Positions 1-8,832 of a DNA stretch of 64,000 nt are shown one piece after another (position 1 is the stretch's first letter; every line of letters begins with the position of its first letter). The position numbers and the translations under genes were made by a program. The stretch covers positions 33,691-97,690 of the forward strand of contig CAYSCW010000006.1 in the NCBI GenBank assembly GCA_964429795.1. The letters are read 5' to 3'. The notes beneath the pieces were generated by a model. It was not told the origin of the DNA. It worked only from the letters and a program-made list of their open reading frames with translations, and did no database searches. Origin of the DNA: CAYSCW01 sp964429795 (lineage in GTDB: Bacteria; Acidobacteriota; Aminicenantia; Aminicenantales; Aminicenantaceae).

Positions 1-1
1 C

Positions 2-310
2 GCCCTCCAGGGGCGAGGCCGTATCATGAAGAAGAGTCTCCACCCTTATGTGAGTGCTTTTAAGAGGGGAGTCCCTTTCATTTCTTACAATCTCTTCAAA
101 GAGGATGGCATAAACGTACCAGTTACACCCCTGGCCATCTTCGGAACCCATTACCCCTTTCTTGTTCCGTTCAAGATCAGGATCAATGTTGGCGAGCCGA
201 TGTACATCTCAGCAGATATCAAAGAAGGATCACCAGATCCTGTCGACAGATTCAGAGATACTTTAGAGAGAAAGGTAAAGAGTCTTTTTGGCGAACTGAT
301 CAGATTGTAG
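2..310 (+). CDS. Lysophospholipid acyltransferase (PlsC-like), C-terminal fragment
   Basis: The reading frame is open to the left edge, so only about the last 100 residues are present. The visible part fits the C-terminal half of 1-acyl-glycerol-3-phosphate acyltransferases: an FKRG segment like the FKKGA of PlsC, a VPVTPLAIFGTHYP stretch like the 'iPvai.Gt' motif, and RINVGEPM like the 'v.iGePi' motif. Family members transfer an acyl chain to a lysophospholipid at the membrane. The catalytic HX4D motif would lie outside the window and cannot be checked. An internal ATG at 26 is probably not the start. Followed by about 380 bases without a convincing gene. Confidence 0.6.
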   Translation, partial: ALQGRGRIMKKSLHPYVSAFKRGVPFISYNLFKEDGINVPVTPLAIFGTHYPFLVPFKIRINVGEPMYISADIKEGSPDPVDRFRDTLERKVKSLFGELIRL

Positions 311-694
311 AATTCCTCTATTTATAAGTTATCCTCAGTTCTCTGCTCATATTCTTTTAGTGAGATGGCTGGGAGCTATACCTTTACTGGTGATATTATC
401 TGTTTATTTTCCCGGGATGAGATTGACTCCCGAGGCAAGAGACGATTTGTAGATATGCTTCCTGCACAGGAGGAAATGGGGTGTTATTATCCAGAGGAGT
501 ATAGGTCGTCTGTTTTTGCGGCCAAGTTGGTTCTCCACCCCGGCAAGGAACGCATTTTAAATTTTTAAGTGATTCCATGCTCTTTCCTCTGTTTAGTGAT
601 TTGGTATCATAAATTTATTATGGTTTATTCCTGGTATGAAATCAGCCGTGTGTTGATAACCACAATAATGATGCTTTTCTGTCCCGATAAAAAT
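311..694. other. Intergenic stretch without a convincing gene
   Basis: Two short overlapping frames on opposite strands (365-568 and 396-578) have no recognisable motif, no good ribosome-binding site and unremarkable composition. I treat them as chance frames or decayed remains. It separates a plus-strand gene end from the end of the minus-strand UDG gene, so terminators are expected, but no GC-rich hairpin followed by a T run stands out. Confidence 0.5.
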
Positions 695-1246
695 TTAGAG
701 ATTCGTGCTATTTCCCAGTAAATCTAGTAAGATAAAGATAGCTTTAATGAACTGTTCGTGACGTTGTGGAAAGCGCATGGCAGAGGCAGGATGACAGGTA
801 ACGATAGAGGGGATGTCTTTCCATTCGCCTTGGATTGGATCTTTGCCCAAGAGATCTATTTTGAGCAGTCCCCATGCCGCATGCCTCCCCATGACCAGAA
901 TCACTTTAGGGTTCACCGATTCGATCTGTAGAAAAGTCCAAATCCTGCATTCGTTGATCTGTGATTTTTTAGGAGAGCTGGGATGGTAGCATTTCAGTAT
1001 CGAAGTAATGAACAAGCGGTCTCTTTTCAATTTATGATCAGCTAATATCTTGTCAAGATAAATCCCTGCTCTACCCACGAAAGGTTGCCCTGTCTTGTTT
1101 TCCTGTTTTCCCGGAGCTTCCCCTAAAAAGAGGATGTCTGCTCTGGGGTCACCCTCTCCAGGTACGGCAAGAATCCTGGTTTTGCTTCTCTCGCACTTTT
1201 GGCAACGCCGAATTTCCTGGGTCAGTTTCTTCAGAGAAGAAGGCAA
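695..1246 (-). CDS. Family 4 uracil-DNA glycosylase, [4Fe-4S]
   Basis: Removes uracil from DNA as the first step of base-excision repair. The 183-residue protein has the family 4 active-site motif GEAPGKQENKTGQPFVGRAG (residues 42-61), a C-terminal HPASAMR motif (from 152), and four cysteines at 15, 18, 86 and 100 with the spacing that binds the [4Fe-4S] cluster of thermophile-type UDGs. The usual 'NVVKC' has become SILKC. The start is a TTG at 1246: it lies 7 bases after a perfect GGAGG (1254-1258 on the minus strand) and no upstream ATG is in frame. It lies about 80 bases downstream of the M50 protease on the same strand and may be cotranscribed with it. Confidence 0.88.
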   Translation of the reverse strand: MPSSLKKLTQEIRRCQKCERSKTRILAVPGEGDPRADILFLGEAPGKQENKTGQPFVGRAGIYLDKILADHKLKRDRLFITSILKCYHPSSPKKSQINECRIWTFLQIESVNPKVILVMGRHAAWGLLKIDLLGKDPIQGEWKDIPSIVTCHPASAMRFPQRHEQFIKAIFILLDLLGNSTNL

Positions 1247-1327
1247 AGTCTTTCCTCCCTAAATCGAGAGCATTTCAAAGGGATTTACATAATCTCATTT
1301 TAGGAGTGTTCCTATCACAACGAACTC

Positions 1328-2455
1328 CTATTCTTCGAGGTCTATTTTGAGGGATAGAAGTCCCATCATGTCCTTAAGAGAGATCATTCCCACCAATTTA
1401 TCGCCCTCAGCCACCATGAGACGGCTGGCACGATTTTTCCTCATAATAGAGAGGGCTTGCATGGCATCCTCGTCCGGGCCGATGGTATTTTTTCCAGAGC
1501 AGCTCTGGGCGAGTTCTGCCACCTTGCGTTTATCTCGCTCTTCTTTAGGGATCTCTTTAACTTGATTGATAGTGACGCATCCGATCAGTTTTCCTTCCTC
1601 CACCACAGGGTACATTTTATAGTGGTGCTTGTAGATATAGTCTTCAACCAAATCTTCAACGGAGAGGGATGGGGGGACTGTCACTGTGTCTGATTTCATG
1701 AACCTCCGTACTTTTTCTCCCTCCAAAGATCGGCGCAGGATGAGTTGTTTGTAGGCCGTCTGGGAAGCTCCTCTAATAAACATCCCAATCAGGAACATCC
1801 ATATTCCTCCCACGAAATTTCCGGTGATGACTTCGATCAACCCGATGATGATTAAAGCGATGCCGAAACCGCCTCCTATTTTGGATGAGAGTTGGGTGGC
1901 CCAGCGAATGTTATCCTTCCATCCCCAGAGGACTGAACGCAACACCCGACCTCCGTCAAGTGGAAAGGCGGGTATCAGGTTGAATCCAGCCAGGATAAGG
2001 TTGAGTAGGGCCAGGTAATTGATCACTCCTGTAACTGACTGGGGCCATCCCAAGGAATCTCCCAGAAAAACGATACCAAACAAACCCAGACCAAGAACAA
2101 CGCTGGAAATAGGTCCTGCCACAGCCATGAAGAACTCGACCTTTGGGCTGGACGGTTCTTCTGTCATTTCGGCCACACCACCAAAGATGAATAAAGTGAT
2201 ACCTTGCATGGGCAAACCAAACCTTCTGGCTATGAGAGAGTGCCAGAGTTCGTGGAAGACAATGGAGACGAGTAAACCCAAAGCTCCTGCCACACCCATT
2301 AGCCAGTAAGTCAGGGTCTGATAACCTTCATAAAAATGAGGGAATAATCCTTGCGCAAGCGTCCAAGTAATAAGAAGACCGAGCAATAGCCAGCTAAAGT
2401 CGATCTTGACTTCAAAGCCAAAAAGTTTAATTAATGTGATTCCTCTGCCGAACAT
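1328..2455 (-). CDS. M50 site-2-type intramembrane metalloprotease with CBS domains
   Basis: A 375-residue membrane protease. Several hydrophobic helices fill residues 1-225. The zinc motif HELWH lies near residue 68, and the third ligand motif, NLIPAFPLDGGR, near 160. Two CBS domains occupy roughly 250-370 (the MKSDTVTVPP and GPDEDAMQALSIMRKNRASRLMV regions). CBS domains in this subfamily are thought to bind adenine nucleotides and tune proteolysis; the substrate is unknown. The start at 2455 is an ATG after a clear AGGAGG. This is one of two M50 proteins here; the other (18843-19490) is shorter and lacks CBS domains. The 220 bases upstream hold no credible gene. Confidence 0.9.
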   Translation of the reverse strand: MFGRGITLIKLFGFEVKIDFSWLLLGLLITWTLAQGLFPHFYEGYQTLTYWLMGVAGALGLLVSIVFHELWHSLIARRFGLPMQGITLFIFGGVAEMTEEPSSPKVEFFMAVAGPISSVVLGLGLFGIVFLGDSLGWPQSVTGVINYLALLNLILAGFNLIPAFPLDGGRVLRSVLWGWKDNIRWATQLSSKIGGGFGIALIIIGLIEVITGNFVGGIWMFLIGMFIRGASQTAYKQLILRRSLEGEKVRRFMKSDTVTVPPSLSVEDLVEDYIYKHHYKMYPVVEEGKLIGCVTINQVKEIPKEERDKRKVAELAQSCSGKNTIGPDEDAMQALSIMRKNRASRLMVAEGDKLVGMISLKDMMGLLSLKIDLEE

Positions 2456-2675
2456 AGTTGACCTCCTGATTTATGTATAAGGCCTATCAAGAGTAGTAAC
2501 AGGAAGGAATAAGTCTAACTTGCTTATCATGGAGACTTCCCTGTGTTTAAGTTTCTTTCTTTCTCGGCAATGAGGATGGATTCTCTTGAATAAATATTTT
2601 TTTGATGTAAAAAATTTCGTATTAAGGGGATGCTGTGACCTTGAAGTAAGAAATGCATGAATGAATTTTGGAACT

Positions 2676-3731
2676 TCATAATAAATGAAACTCTTCATTA
2701 GTGATCAATTTAAATAAATTATGGACATGGCTGTGTTTCAATTCTTTCAGCATTTTTCTCAATATATTTTTCTTGATAGACATGACCTTCTTCTTATCTT
2801 CGTCTTTGATCTTCACTTGAGCGCCAGCAATCATATCATGGCCTCCAGCTGTCCCATAAAGGGGAATTATTTTTTTGATGATTTTTGAAGCATTTCCGTG
2901 GATGTTTTTGGTGCGGACAGAAATAAGAAGCTGACTTTTGTAGGATCCCATACAGATCGACCAACTGATATTTTTTATCCTTAAAAGAAAGTCAGCCATT
3001 TCAGCCACAAAATCGGGATAAGGCAATTGATCGAGAATAACACCTGCTAGATTTTTATAATAAAAGGTATTAAGTAAGACATGGAAAAGATTTGCTATAA
3101 AATCCTTAGATAATGCTGGAAACTGTATTTTCGATAATTGGCTAAAGCTTATTTGAGGAAAAAGCTTAAAATAAGCCTCTTTATCCGCTTCGCTTCCTTC
3201 CCTTCCAAGGCCCTGCGTTTCACTGAATATGGCGTAGAAGAGTGCTGTGGCTATGTTTCGTGGTAAGGAGTTTTCAAAAAAAGAATAATATTCATAGATA
3301 ATAGTAGAGCAAGAGCCGTAGTGAGGACGGATATCAAAATAAGGCAATTGAGTGGTTTTTCTCTGTTCGCGATGGTGATCGATGGAAGCAATGGGCTTAA
3401 TGTCCGGGGGAAGAGTCACGTTGCCTGTAAAGGGTTGGCAGTCCACTAAGATAAATTGGCGTTTTTTTGGTGATGTCATTTTTTTTGTCTGGGATAAAGG
3501 AATTTTCAAATGCTTTATCATTGCCTGGTTTTCTGCTCGCCCTATAAGTCCATCGTAAAAAATTCGGACTCCTTTATATCCTTCTTCCTTCAGTATGAAC
3601 CTGAGTGCTGTTGCCGAAGCCAAGGCATCAGGATCAGGATTGTTATGGACCACGATTGAGACAGGTTTATTTTTATTAAGGACTTTTAACAATTTTTCCA
3701 TTGCACTTACTCTTGGAATCCAGGGGCTCAT
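2676..3731 (-). CDS. DHH/DHHA1 family phosphoesterase (NrnA/RecJ-like)
   Basis: A member of the DHH superfamily of manganese-dependent phosphoesterases, which includes oligoribonuclease NrnA, pAp phosphatases and c-di-AMP hydrolases. Visible motifs, in order: HNNPDPDALAS (motif I), ILVDCQP (motif II), DHHREQ (the DHH signature) and a C-terminal DHHA1 motif GTAGGHDMIAGA. The open frame extends to a TTG at 3776, but no ribosome-binding site supports it. I use ATG 3731; ATG 3701, which starts MEKLLKVL close to motif I, is also possible. The gene follows the M29 aminopeptidase by about 60 bases and looks like the tail of that operon. The exact substrate cannot be read from the sequence. Confidence 0.8.
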   Translation of the reverse strand: MSPWIPRVSAMEKLLKVLNKNKPVSIVVHNNPDPDALASATALRFILKEEGYKGVRIFYDGLIGRAENQAMIKHLKIPLSQTKKMTSPKKRQFILVDCQPFTGNVTLPPDIKPIASIDHHREQRKTTQLPYFDIRPHYGSCSTIIYEYYSFFENSLPRNIATALFYAIFSETQGLGREGSEADKEAYFKLFPQISFSQLSKIQFPALSKDFIANLFHVLLNTFYYKNLAGVILDQLPYPDFVAEMADFLLRIKNISWSICMGSYKSQLLISVRTKNIHGNASKIIKKIIPLYGTAGGHDMIAGAQVKIKDEDKKKVMSIKKNILRKMLKELKHSHVHNLFKLITNEEFHLL

Positions 3732-3793
3732 GTCTTTCGTTGAAAATCCCAGGATCTGGTCTTGGGATCTGTTCAAAGATTTTCATCTTCTTT

Positions 3794-4741
3794 TTAGATA
3801 AGAAACTTCCCATCCTTGACGATGATTTTACCTTTAACTTCGATGGTGGCTCTCTCCACCAGGGCGTCGTAATGGTGGGGGCTTCGGTTCTTGCCCAGAC
3901 CATAGGAGTCGCCAATTGCAAAGTGAACCGTGCCGAAGGCCTTTTCCGCTTCCAGCATGGTGGGAGTGATCTTGGCTTCTGGGTTGGTTCCGATGCCAAA
4001 CTCGCCGATGATCAGGCCGCTTCGATCATCACCGATGTTTTGGATGGTGGCCTTTATGCTTTTTCCGCTCCACTTTATCAGCCGCCCTTTCTCAAACTCC
4101 ATCACGCCCCGGCCCAGTTTATCATCGATGAGGCTGATGACCAGTTTCCCGTTGAAGCTTTCCTCCACTGGGGCGGTGAAGCATTCTCCTGCGGGAAGAT
4201 TGCCGTGGCTTCCTTTACTGCTAATATCACCGTTATCATTGATCCAGTTTCTTCCTTTGACGCTGAATGCAATCCTTGTTCCTTGAGGATTGGAGACCAC
4301 AATCTGCTCTGCATTTTTGACAGCCTTTATCACTTTCTTGGTGAAGGCGCTCATCTGGGAGAAGTCGATGTTGACCAGCCGTTCCATCATCTCTTGGTTA
4401 ATCCCCGGCATCATGCAGATACGGCTGTTAGCCATACCCACCTTCACTAGATAGCCTCGAAAGGGTTTTTCTTCGATCCTTGCATCGAGCATATATGCGA
4501 TGGCTGTTGCCCTCTTGGCCATCTCCTTGAACAGGCGGGTTGGTCTTCGGATGGGTCTGAGCGTTTCTGTCATCAGATAGGTAGTGGTCTCTGCTCCAGC
4601 CTCTTTCGCCCAGCAAGCAAACGCTTCAGCTATCTCTAGCTTCTGGATGTCGGTCACGAGCAGGAAGTTTTCTCCCCGGCGAAGTCGAAAGGATTGCTTG
4701 ACCACTTTTTCTGCAGCTCGAAAGAGTCTGGTTCGTTTCAT
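3794..4741 (-). CDS. M29-family aminopeptidase
   Basis: Resembles thermophilic aminopeptidases of family M29 (aminopeptidase T/S), cytoplasmic metalloenzymes that trim N-terminal residues from peptides. Seen: an LPAGECFTAP motif, GEFGIGTNP, an E-x-KAFGTVHFAIGDS segment and a C-terminal HHYD; these carry the metal ligands and catalytic residues in the family. At about 315 residues it is shorter than the 400-residue classical members, the deficit being N-terminal. The frame runs to a TTG at 4789, but ATG 4741 gives the natural start MKRTRLFRAAEKVV. A nine-codon frame beginning at 4767 behind GGGGGA ends in TGA overlapping this ATG, which could couple translation. Confidence 0.75.
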   Translation of the reverse strand: MKRTRLFRAAEKVVKQSFRLRRGENFLLVTDIQKLEIAEAFACWAKEAGAETTTYLMTETLRPIRRPTRLFKEMAKRATAIAYMLDARIEEKPFRGYLVKVGMANSRICMMPGINQEMMERLVNIDFSQMSAFTKKVIKAVKNAEQIVVSNPQGTRIAFSVKGRNWINDNGDISSKGSHGNLPAGECFTAPVEESFNGKLVISLIDDKLGRGVMEFEKGRLIKWSGKSIKATIQNIGDDRSGLIIGEFGIGTNPEAKITPTMLEAEKAFGTVHFAIGDSYGLGKNRSPHHYDALVERATIEVKGKIIVKDGKFLI

Positions 4742-4890
4742 TTTTTTTCTCGGTTTTTGGCGGTCATGTTTCCCCCTTGAAACAGGCAAAAAACATCATG
4801 CTTGCCTTGGGCATTTATTCATTATTCATAGAAATCAAGGGACACGTTATCGATCTCAGAAGATTGGTGCATATCTCTGATTTTTTTTGC

Positions 4891-6822
4891 TTATTCTCCT
4901 TGGAAGCGGGAAAGAATGTCCTGGTTTATCTTGAGAAAGAGATCATATTTGATTTTGACGCCCTTGTCATTGCGTAGCTTGAAGAGATAAGACTGGAGAA
5001 ATTTGCTCTTTTTTGCTTGGAGAAAATTTTCCTTTTCCTCCTCTTTATTTTTCTGGAAATCTTCTCGGATGACTTCTTTTCGGTCTTGAACTCTGATCAA
5101 GACATATCCGTCTTGGAATTCGATGGGATCGCTGGGTTGGCCGATGGAAAGAGAAAAAGCGATGCGGTCCACTTCCTTGTTTTCCCCCACCACACTCAGG
5201 TATTGATCCCGCTTGTGTTCTTCTGCTGTTTTGTATTCAAGGTTGTATTTTTCGGCTAAAGATTCGAGGTTCTTCTCCTTTTCCAGTTCTGCTCTCACCT
5301 GTTTGATTTTTTCCAGGACTTTTTCCTTTTTCTTGATTGTGATAAGCTCTTTTCTGGCTTCTTCATGCACTTCATCGAATGTGGCCTGGTGAGCAGCGAC
5401 TATTCGTTTGAGTTGGACAATTCCTAATCCTTTGTATGTATAAACAGGAGTGGAAATCTCCTTTTCTTGGAGGTTGAACAGGGAGCGGCTGATTGAGGCT
5501 GAAGGATCTATGTCTTCGATTCCTTCTTCCTCCTTGAGGAGACCAGTCTTTTTGATCATTGTTCCCATTTTCTGGGCGGCTACATCCAGGCTTCTCTCTT
5601 TTCTGGCCATCTTTTGGAGTCGAGAAATTCGCTCTTCGCCTAGCTCCCGGGCTTTTCTGTCTTGGAGGATGGTGGTGATTTTATCTTTGACTTCAAGGAG
5701 AGGCTTGGTCTGAGGGGCTGTTTTTTCGGTGACTTTGAGCAGTGCGACGCCATCCTCCAGTTCTAGAGGGTCAGAGGTTTCTCCTGCGGACAATCCTGCG
5801 ATTGTATCCTGTTCTCTTTCGGTAAGCCTTTTCCAATCGAAAGGACCCCAGTCACCTCCATCTTTGGCCTTTTCATCTTGGGAGTGCTTTTTGGCTAAGT
5901 CGGAAAAATCTTCACCCGTGCGAAGTTTCTCCGTGATAACCTGAGCTTCAGTTTTCACCAGCTCTCGCTCTTTGCCTTCGTAAGGCAGATAGATGCGGCT
6001 GACTCGGATGGTTTCTGGTTCCTGGAATTGTGCCAGGTTGTCCTGATAGTATTCTTCGATTTCTGACTCTTCGAGGGAGATATCTGGTTTGAGATCCTCT
6101 GTTTTGAAGAAGACCATGTCTCCCTCTCTTTTTTCAGGGATTTGAAATTTCTCTTTGTGCTTTTCAAAATAGGCCTGGCTCTCCTCTATCATGGGCTCTG
6201 CCTCCAACTCCACGGTTTCAGTTTCCAGGATCACGTATTCTAGTTTGGCGCTCTCGTTGTTTTTCTGGTAATTTTGCCAGAGTTCGTCTTCGGTAACGGT
6301 AACTGCGGCAGTGAGAACCTTGATAAGTTTTTCGATGACGATTTCTTCTCTCAGATTCTCTTCGAATTGAGAGACAGGAATCCGGTTCCAATCCAGGATT
6401 TTCTTGTACTCCTCGAAGCCCATAAATTGTCCATCCTTCTGGAAGACAGGGTAGTTTATGATTTTCTGGCGAATCTCTTCGGGTGAGGCGTCTATGCCCA
6501 TGTCTTTAGCCTGTTGAAGGAGAAGAGATCGTTGGATAATCTGTTCTAAAATTTGCTGGGGAATATTGAGCTGTTGGATAAAATTTGTGTTCAGATCTTT
6601 GAACTCTCTTTTCAATGATTCCAGCCTTTGCCTAAGATTCTGGTAGTAAATATCACCGGAAATCTTATCTTTTCCCACCCAGGCGATGGTGTTTGCAGCT
6701 CTGGCTTCTCCCAGTCGGCCTGCGCCGCCCCAGACAGCAAATATGGCGATAACAAAGGCGGCGATCACGATCCATAGAGTGGGGGCTAAAGATTTGAGGT
6801 TCTTTCGCATGGCTTTTAACAT
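4891..6822 (-). CDS. PpiD/SurA-like membrane-anchored peptidyl-prolyl isomerase
   Basis: A 643-residue periplasmic folding factor. One N-terminal transmembrane segment (about residues 13-32) anchors it. It is followed by a SurA-N-type chaperone region (about 40-200), a parvulin PPIase domain (about 255-370, containing FSDLAKKHSQDEKAKDGGDWG) and a second, more degenerate parvulin-like domain (about 480-590). This layout matches PpiD, which helps newly translocated proteins fold at the inner membrane. The ATG at 6822 has GAGGT upstream; a second in-frame ATG follows four codons later. It lies 50 bases downstream of the acyl-CoA dehydrogenase on the same strand. Confidence 0.87.
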   Translation of the reverse strand: MLKAMRKNLKSLAPTLWIVIAAFVIAIFAVWGGAGRLGEARAANTIAWVGKDKISGDIYYQNLRQRLESLKREFKDLNTNFIQQLNIPQQILEQIIQRSLLLQQAKDMGIDASPEEIRQKIINYPVFQKDGQFMGFEEYKKILDWNRIPVSQFEENLREEIVIEKLIKVLTAAVTVTEDELWQNYQKNNESAKLEYVILETETVELEAEPMIEESQAYFEKHKEKFQIPEKREGDMVFFKTEDLKPDISLEESEIEEYYQDNLAQFQEPETIRVSRIYLPYEGKERELVKTEAQVITEKLRTGEDFSDLAKKHSQDEKAKDGGDWGPFDWKRLTEREQDTIAGLSAGETSDPLELEDGVALLKVTEKTAPQTKPLLEVKDKITTILQDRKARELGEERISRLQKMARKERSLDVAAQKMGTMIKKTGLLKEEEGIEDIDPSASISRSLFNLQEKEISTPVYTYKGLGIVQLKRIVAAHQATFDEVHEEARKELITIKKKEKVLEKIKQVRAELEKEKNLESLAEKYNLEYKTAEEHKRDQYLSVVGENKEVDRIAFSLSIGQPSDPIEFQDGYVLIRVQDRKEVIREDFQKNKEEEKENFLQAKKSKFLQSYLFKLRNDKGVKIKYDLFLKINQDILSRFQGE

Positions 6823-6870
6823 TTTGTTACCTCGATCCTGGTTAAGTCGATCTTCAGCTTCTCAAAAAAG

Positions 6871-8016
6871 TCAGCTCTCTTTCAACAAATGTCGAGAAAT
6901 CACCAGGCGCTGTATTTCTGAGGTGCCTTCATAGATGGAAAGCACCCTGGCGTCTCTGTAGATCTGTTCGATGAAGAATTCTTTGGAATAGCCGTATCCA
7001 CCGTGGATTTGAAGCGCTTGGTAGACGATTTTGTTGGCCGCCTCAGAGGCAAACAGCTTGGCCATGGCAGCTTCTTTTCCGTAGGGCTTTCCCTTATCCA
7101 TGAGAGAGGCAGCCTTGTAGGTGAGCCAGCGAGCCGCTTCGATGAGGGTGGACATATCGGCAATCATGAACTGGATAGCCTGGAACTCTGAAATGGTCTT
7201 CCCGAAGGCTTCTCTCTGCTTGGCGTACCTGGCTGCCTCCTCCAGGGCCTGGGAGGAGAGGCCCACCGATTGGGCCGCGATCCCGATTCGGCTGCCATCC
7301 AAACAGTGGAGGGCAATGGATGCTCCGGCCCCTTCCTCGCCTAAAAGATTCTCTGCAGGAACTCGGCAGTCCTCCAGAACGATCTCTACTGTGACAGAGG
7401 AATGGAGCCCCATTTTCTCCTCGATTTTGGAAACCTGAACTCCGGGTAAACTCTTCTCCACGATAAAAGCATTCAGCCTTTTCTCCTCCGGCTTTGCCTC
7501 GCATCGAGTAAAGACGATGAAAGCGTGAGCAGCTGCTCCAGTGGTGACCCACACTTTTGTGCCGTTGAGGATATAGACATCATCCTTGCGGACGGCTTTG
7601 GTCTTCAGGCTGGTGGCATCCGATCCGGCTCCTGGCTCGCTCAGGCTGAAAGCTCCTAAGATTTTGCCGCTTGCAGCCTGCGGGAGATACTTTTTTTTCT
7701 GCTCTTCCGATCCAAACTTCAGTATAGAGTAGCAGAAAAGCGAACAGTGCACGCTCACGATCACTGCCACCGAGGGTGAGACTCGCCCTAATTCCTCCAG
7801 GGCAAGGGCCAGGGAAAGCACATCTGTTTTGGTTCCTCCATACTGTGCAGGAACAGTCATGCCCAATATCCCCAGCTCAGCCAGCTTACTCAGGATTTCA
7901 CTAGGAAAGGCGTGTTTGTCTTCCAGAGCTTTTGTCATTGGACGGATTTCATTCTGGGCAAAATCATGGACCATCTCCTTGAGAAGCTTTTGATCTTCGG
8001 TGAGTTCGAAATCCAT
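6871..8016 (-). CDS. Acyl-CoA dehydrogenase
   Basis: A 381-residue FAD enzyme that forms the alpha,beta double bond of an acyl-CoA during beta-oxidation or branched-chain amino acid breakdown. Full length, with the family signatures FSLSEPGAGSDATSLKT near 130, QIHGGYGYSKEF near 345 and YEGTSEIQRLVISR at the C-terminus. The glutamate in YEGTSEI is the catalytic base position of short-chain and butyryl-CoA dehydrogenases. No electron-transfer flavoprotein genes are adjacent, so the acceptor cannot be inferred. It lies between the HIT-protein gene and the PpiD-like gene in the long minus-strand run. Confidence 0.9.
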   Translation of the reverse strand: MDFELTEDQKLLKEMVHDFAQNEIRPMTKALEDKHAFPSEILSKLAELGILGMTVPAQYGGTKTDVLSLALALEELGRVSPSVAVIVSVHCSLFCYSILKFGSEEQKKKYLPQAASGKILGAFSLSEPGAGSDATSLKTKAVRKDDVYILNGTKVWVTTGAAAHAFIVFTRCEAKPEEKRLNAFIVEKSLPGVQVSKIEEKMGLHSSVTVEIVLEDCRVPAENLLGEEGAGASIALHCLDGSRIGIAAQSVGLSSQALEEAARYAKQREAFGKTISEFQAIQFMIADMSTLIEAARWLTYKAASLMDKGKPYGKEAAMAKLFASEAANKIVYQALQIHGGYGYSKEFFIEQIYRDARVLSIYEGTSEIQRLVISRHLLKES

Positions 8017-8044
8017 CTTTTTTCCCTTTTATATGATTGGTTTT

Positions 8045-8557
8045 TCAGGGAGTTAACTTGTCTTTAGCTTCATTCTCCTTGTTGAAGAGAGGGAGAAGTC
8101 TTTGGTATGTGATTTCCAGGTCCTCGATGACCACCTTGGTTTTTCCCACCAAGGGCATGAAATTGGAATCTCCTGTCCAGCGGGGAATGATATGGAGATG
8201 GTAATGGTCTGAGACTCCTGCTCCTGCACTTCGTCCTAGGTTCATTCCCGTGTTAAAGCCGTGTGGATGGTAGTCCTTTTTCAGGATTTTCAGGCTGAGC
8301 TTGAGTAGCTCTGTCATCTCATCGGTGGATTCCTTTTTGGCTCGCTCAAAGGAAGCGATATGTCTGTAAGGCGCGATCATCAAATGTCCGGGAGTGTAAG
8401 GATATTTGTTGAGCATGATGAAGTTGCGTTGACCTCTGAAGAGGATAAAGGCTTTCTTGTCGTTTTTAAGCTTGAGAGCGCGGCAGAAAATGCATTCATC
8501 CATCTTGCATACCTTCTTCACATATTCCTCTCTCCATGGAGCGGTGATGTATTTCAT
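8045..8557 (-). CDS. HIT-family nucleotide hydrolase/transferase
   Basis: A 170-residue histidine-triad protein with the active-site motif HYHLHIIPRW (H-x-H-x-H) near residue 137. The N-terminus ITAPWREEYV, followed by a CIFC zinc-type pair, is typical of the Ap4A-phosphorylase-like bacterial HIT proteins. These cleave AMP or ADP from dinucleoside polyphosphates or adenylylated substrates; the true substrate is open. Its ATG overlaps the stop codon of the HU gene by one base, so the two are translationally coupled. Confidence 0.87.
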   Translation of the reverse strand: MKYITAPWREEYVKKVCKMDECIFCRALKLKNDKKAFILFRGQRNFIMLNKYPYTPGHLMIAPYRHIASFERAKKESTDEMTELLKLSLKILKKDYHPHGFNTGMNLGRSAGAGVSDHYHLHIIPRWTGDSNFMPLVGKTKVVIEDLEITYQRLLPLFNKENEAKDKLTP

Positions 8558-8832
8558 TATTTATTGATCATGATTTTCAGGATTTTGCTTGGCTTGAAAT
8601 AGAGGACTTTTTTTGACGGGACCAGGACAGCTTCTCCAGTTCTTGGATTTCTCCCTGCGCGGGACCCCCGTTTTCGGAAACGAAAACTTCCAAAACCTCT
8701 TAGCTCTATTTCTTCTCCTCTGAGCAGTGCTTCTTTTATGGTTTGAAAGAAGAAATTAATTCCTGTTTCAGCTTCCTGCTTGGAGATGTTCATCTCTTTG
8801 GCGATTTTGTTGACTAAATCTGCTTTAATCAT
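8557..8832 (-). CDS. HU/IHF-family DNA-binding protein
   Basis: A 91-residue nucleoid protein that bends and compacts DNA as a dimer. The N-terminal helices (MIKADLVNKIAKEMNISKQEAE) and the DNA-binding arm (FGSFRFRKRGSRAGRNPRTGE) with the intercalating proline context RNPRTGE are intact. IHF and HU cannot be told apart safely here. A strong AAGGAGG precedes the ATG at 8832. The gene overlaps the end of rpsA by eight bases and is followed by the HIT gene. Confidence 0.92.
   Translation of the reverse strand: MIKADLVNKIAKEMNISKQEAETGINFFFQTIKEALLRGEEIELRGFGSFRFRKRGSRAGRNPRTGEAVLVPSKKVLYFKPSKILKIMINK

Noticed and set aside
365..578. Short overlapping frames on both strands after the acyltransferase
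   Set aside because: No motif, no ribosome-binding site and no operon context; both are under 70 residues.
2471..2698. 75-residue minus-strand frame between the M50 and DHH genes
   Set aside because: Composition is unlike protein and it overlaps the end of the DHH gene.
3701..4450. 249-residue plus-strand frame opposite the aminopeptidase gene
   Set aside because: It is the antisense shadow of the M29 gene, which has clear family motifs on the minus strand.
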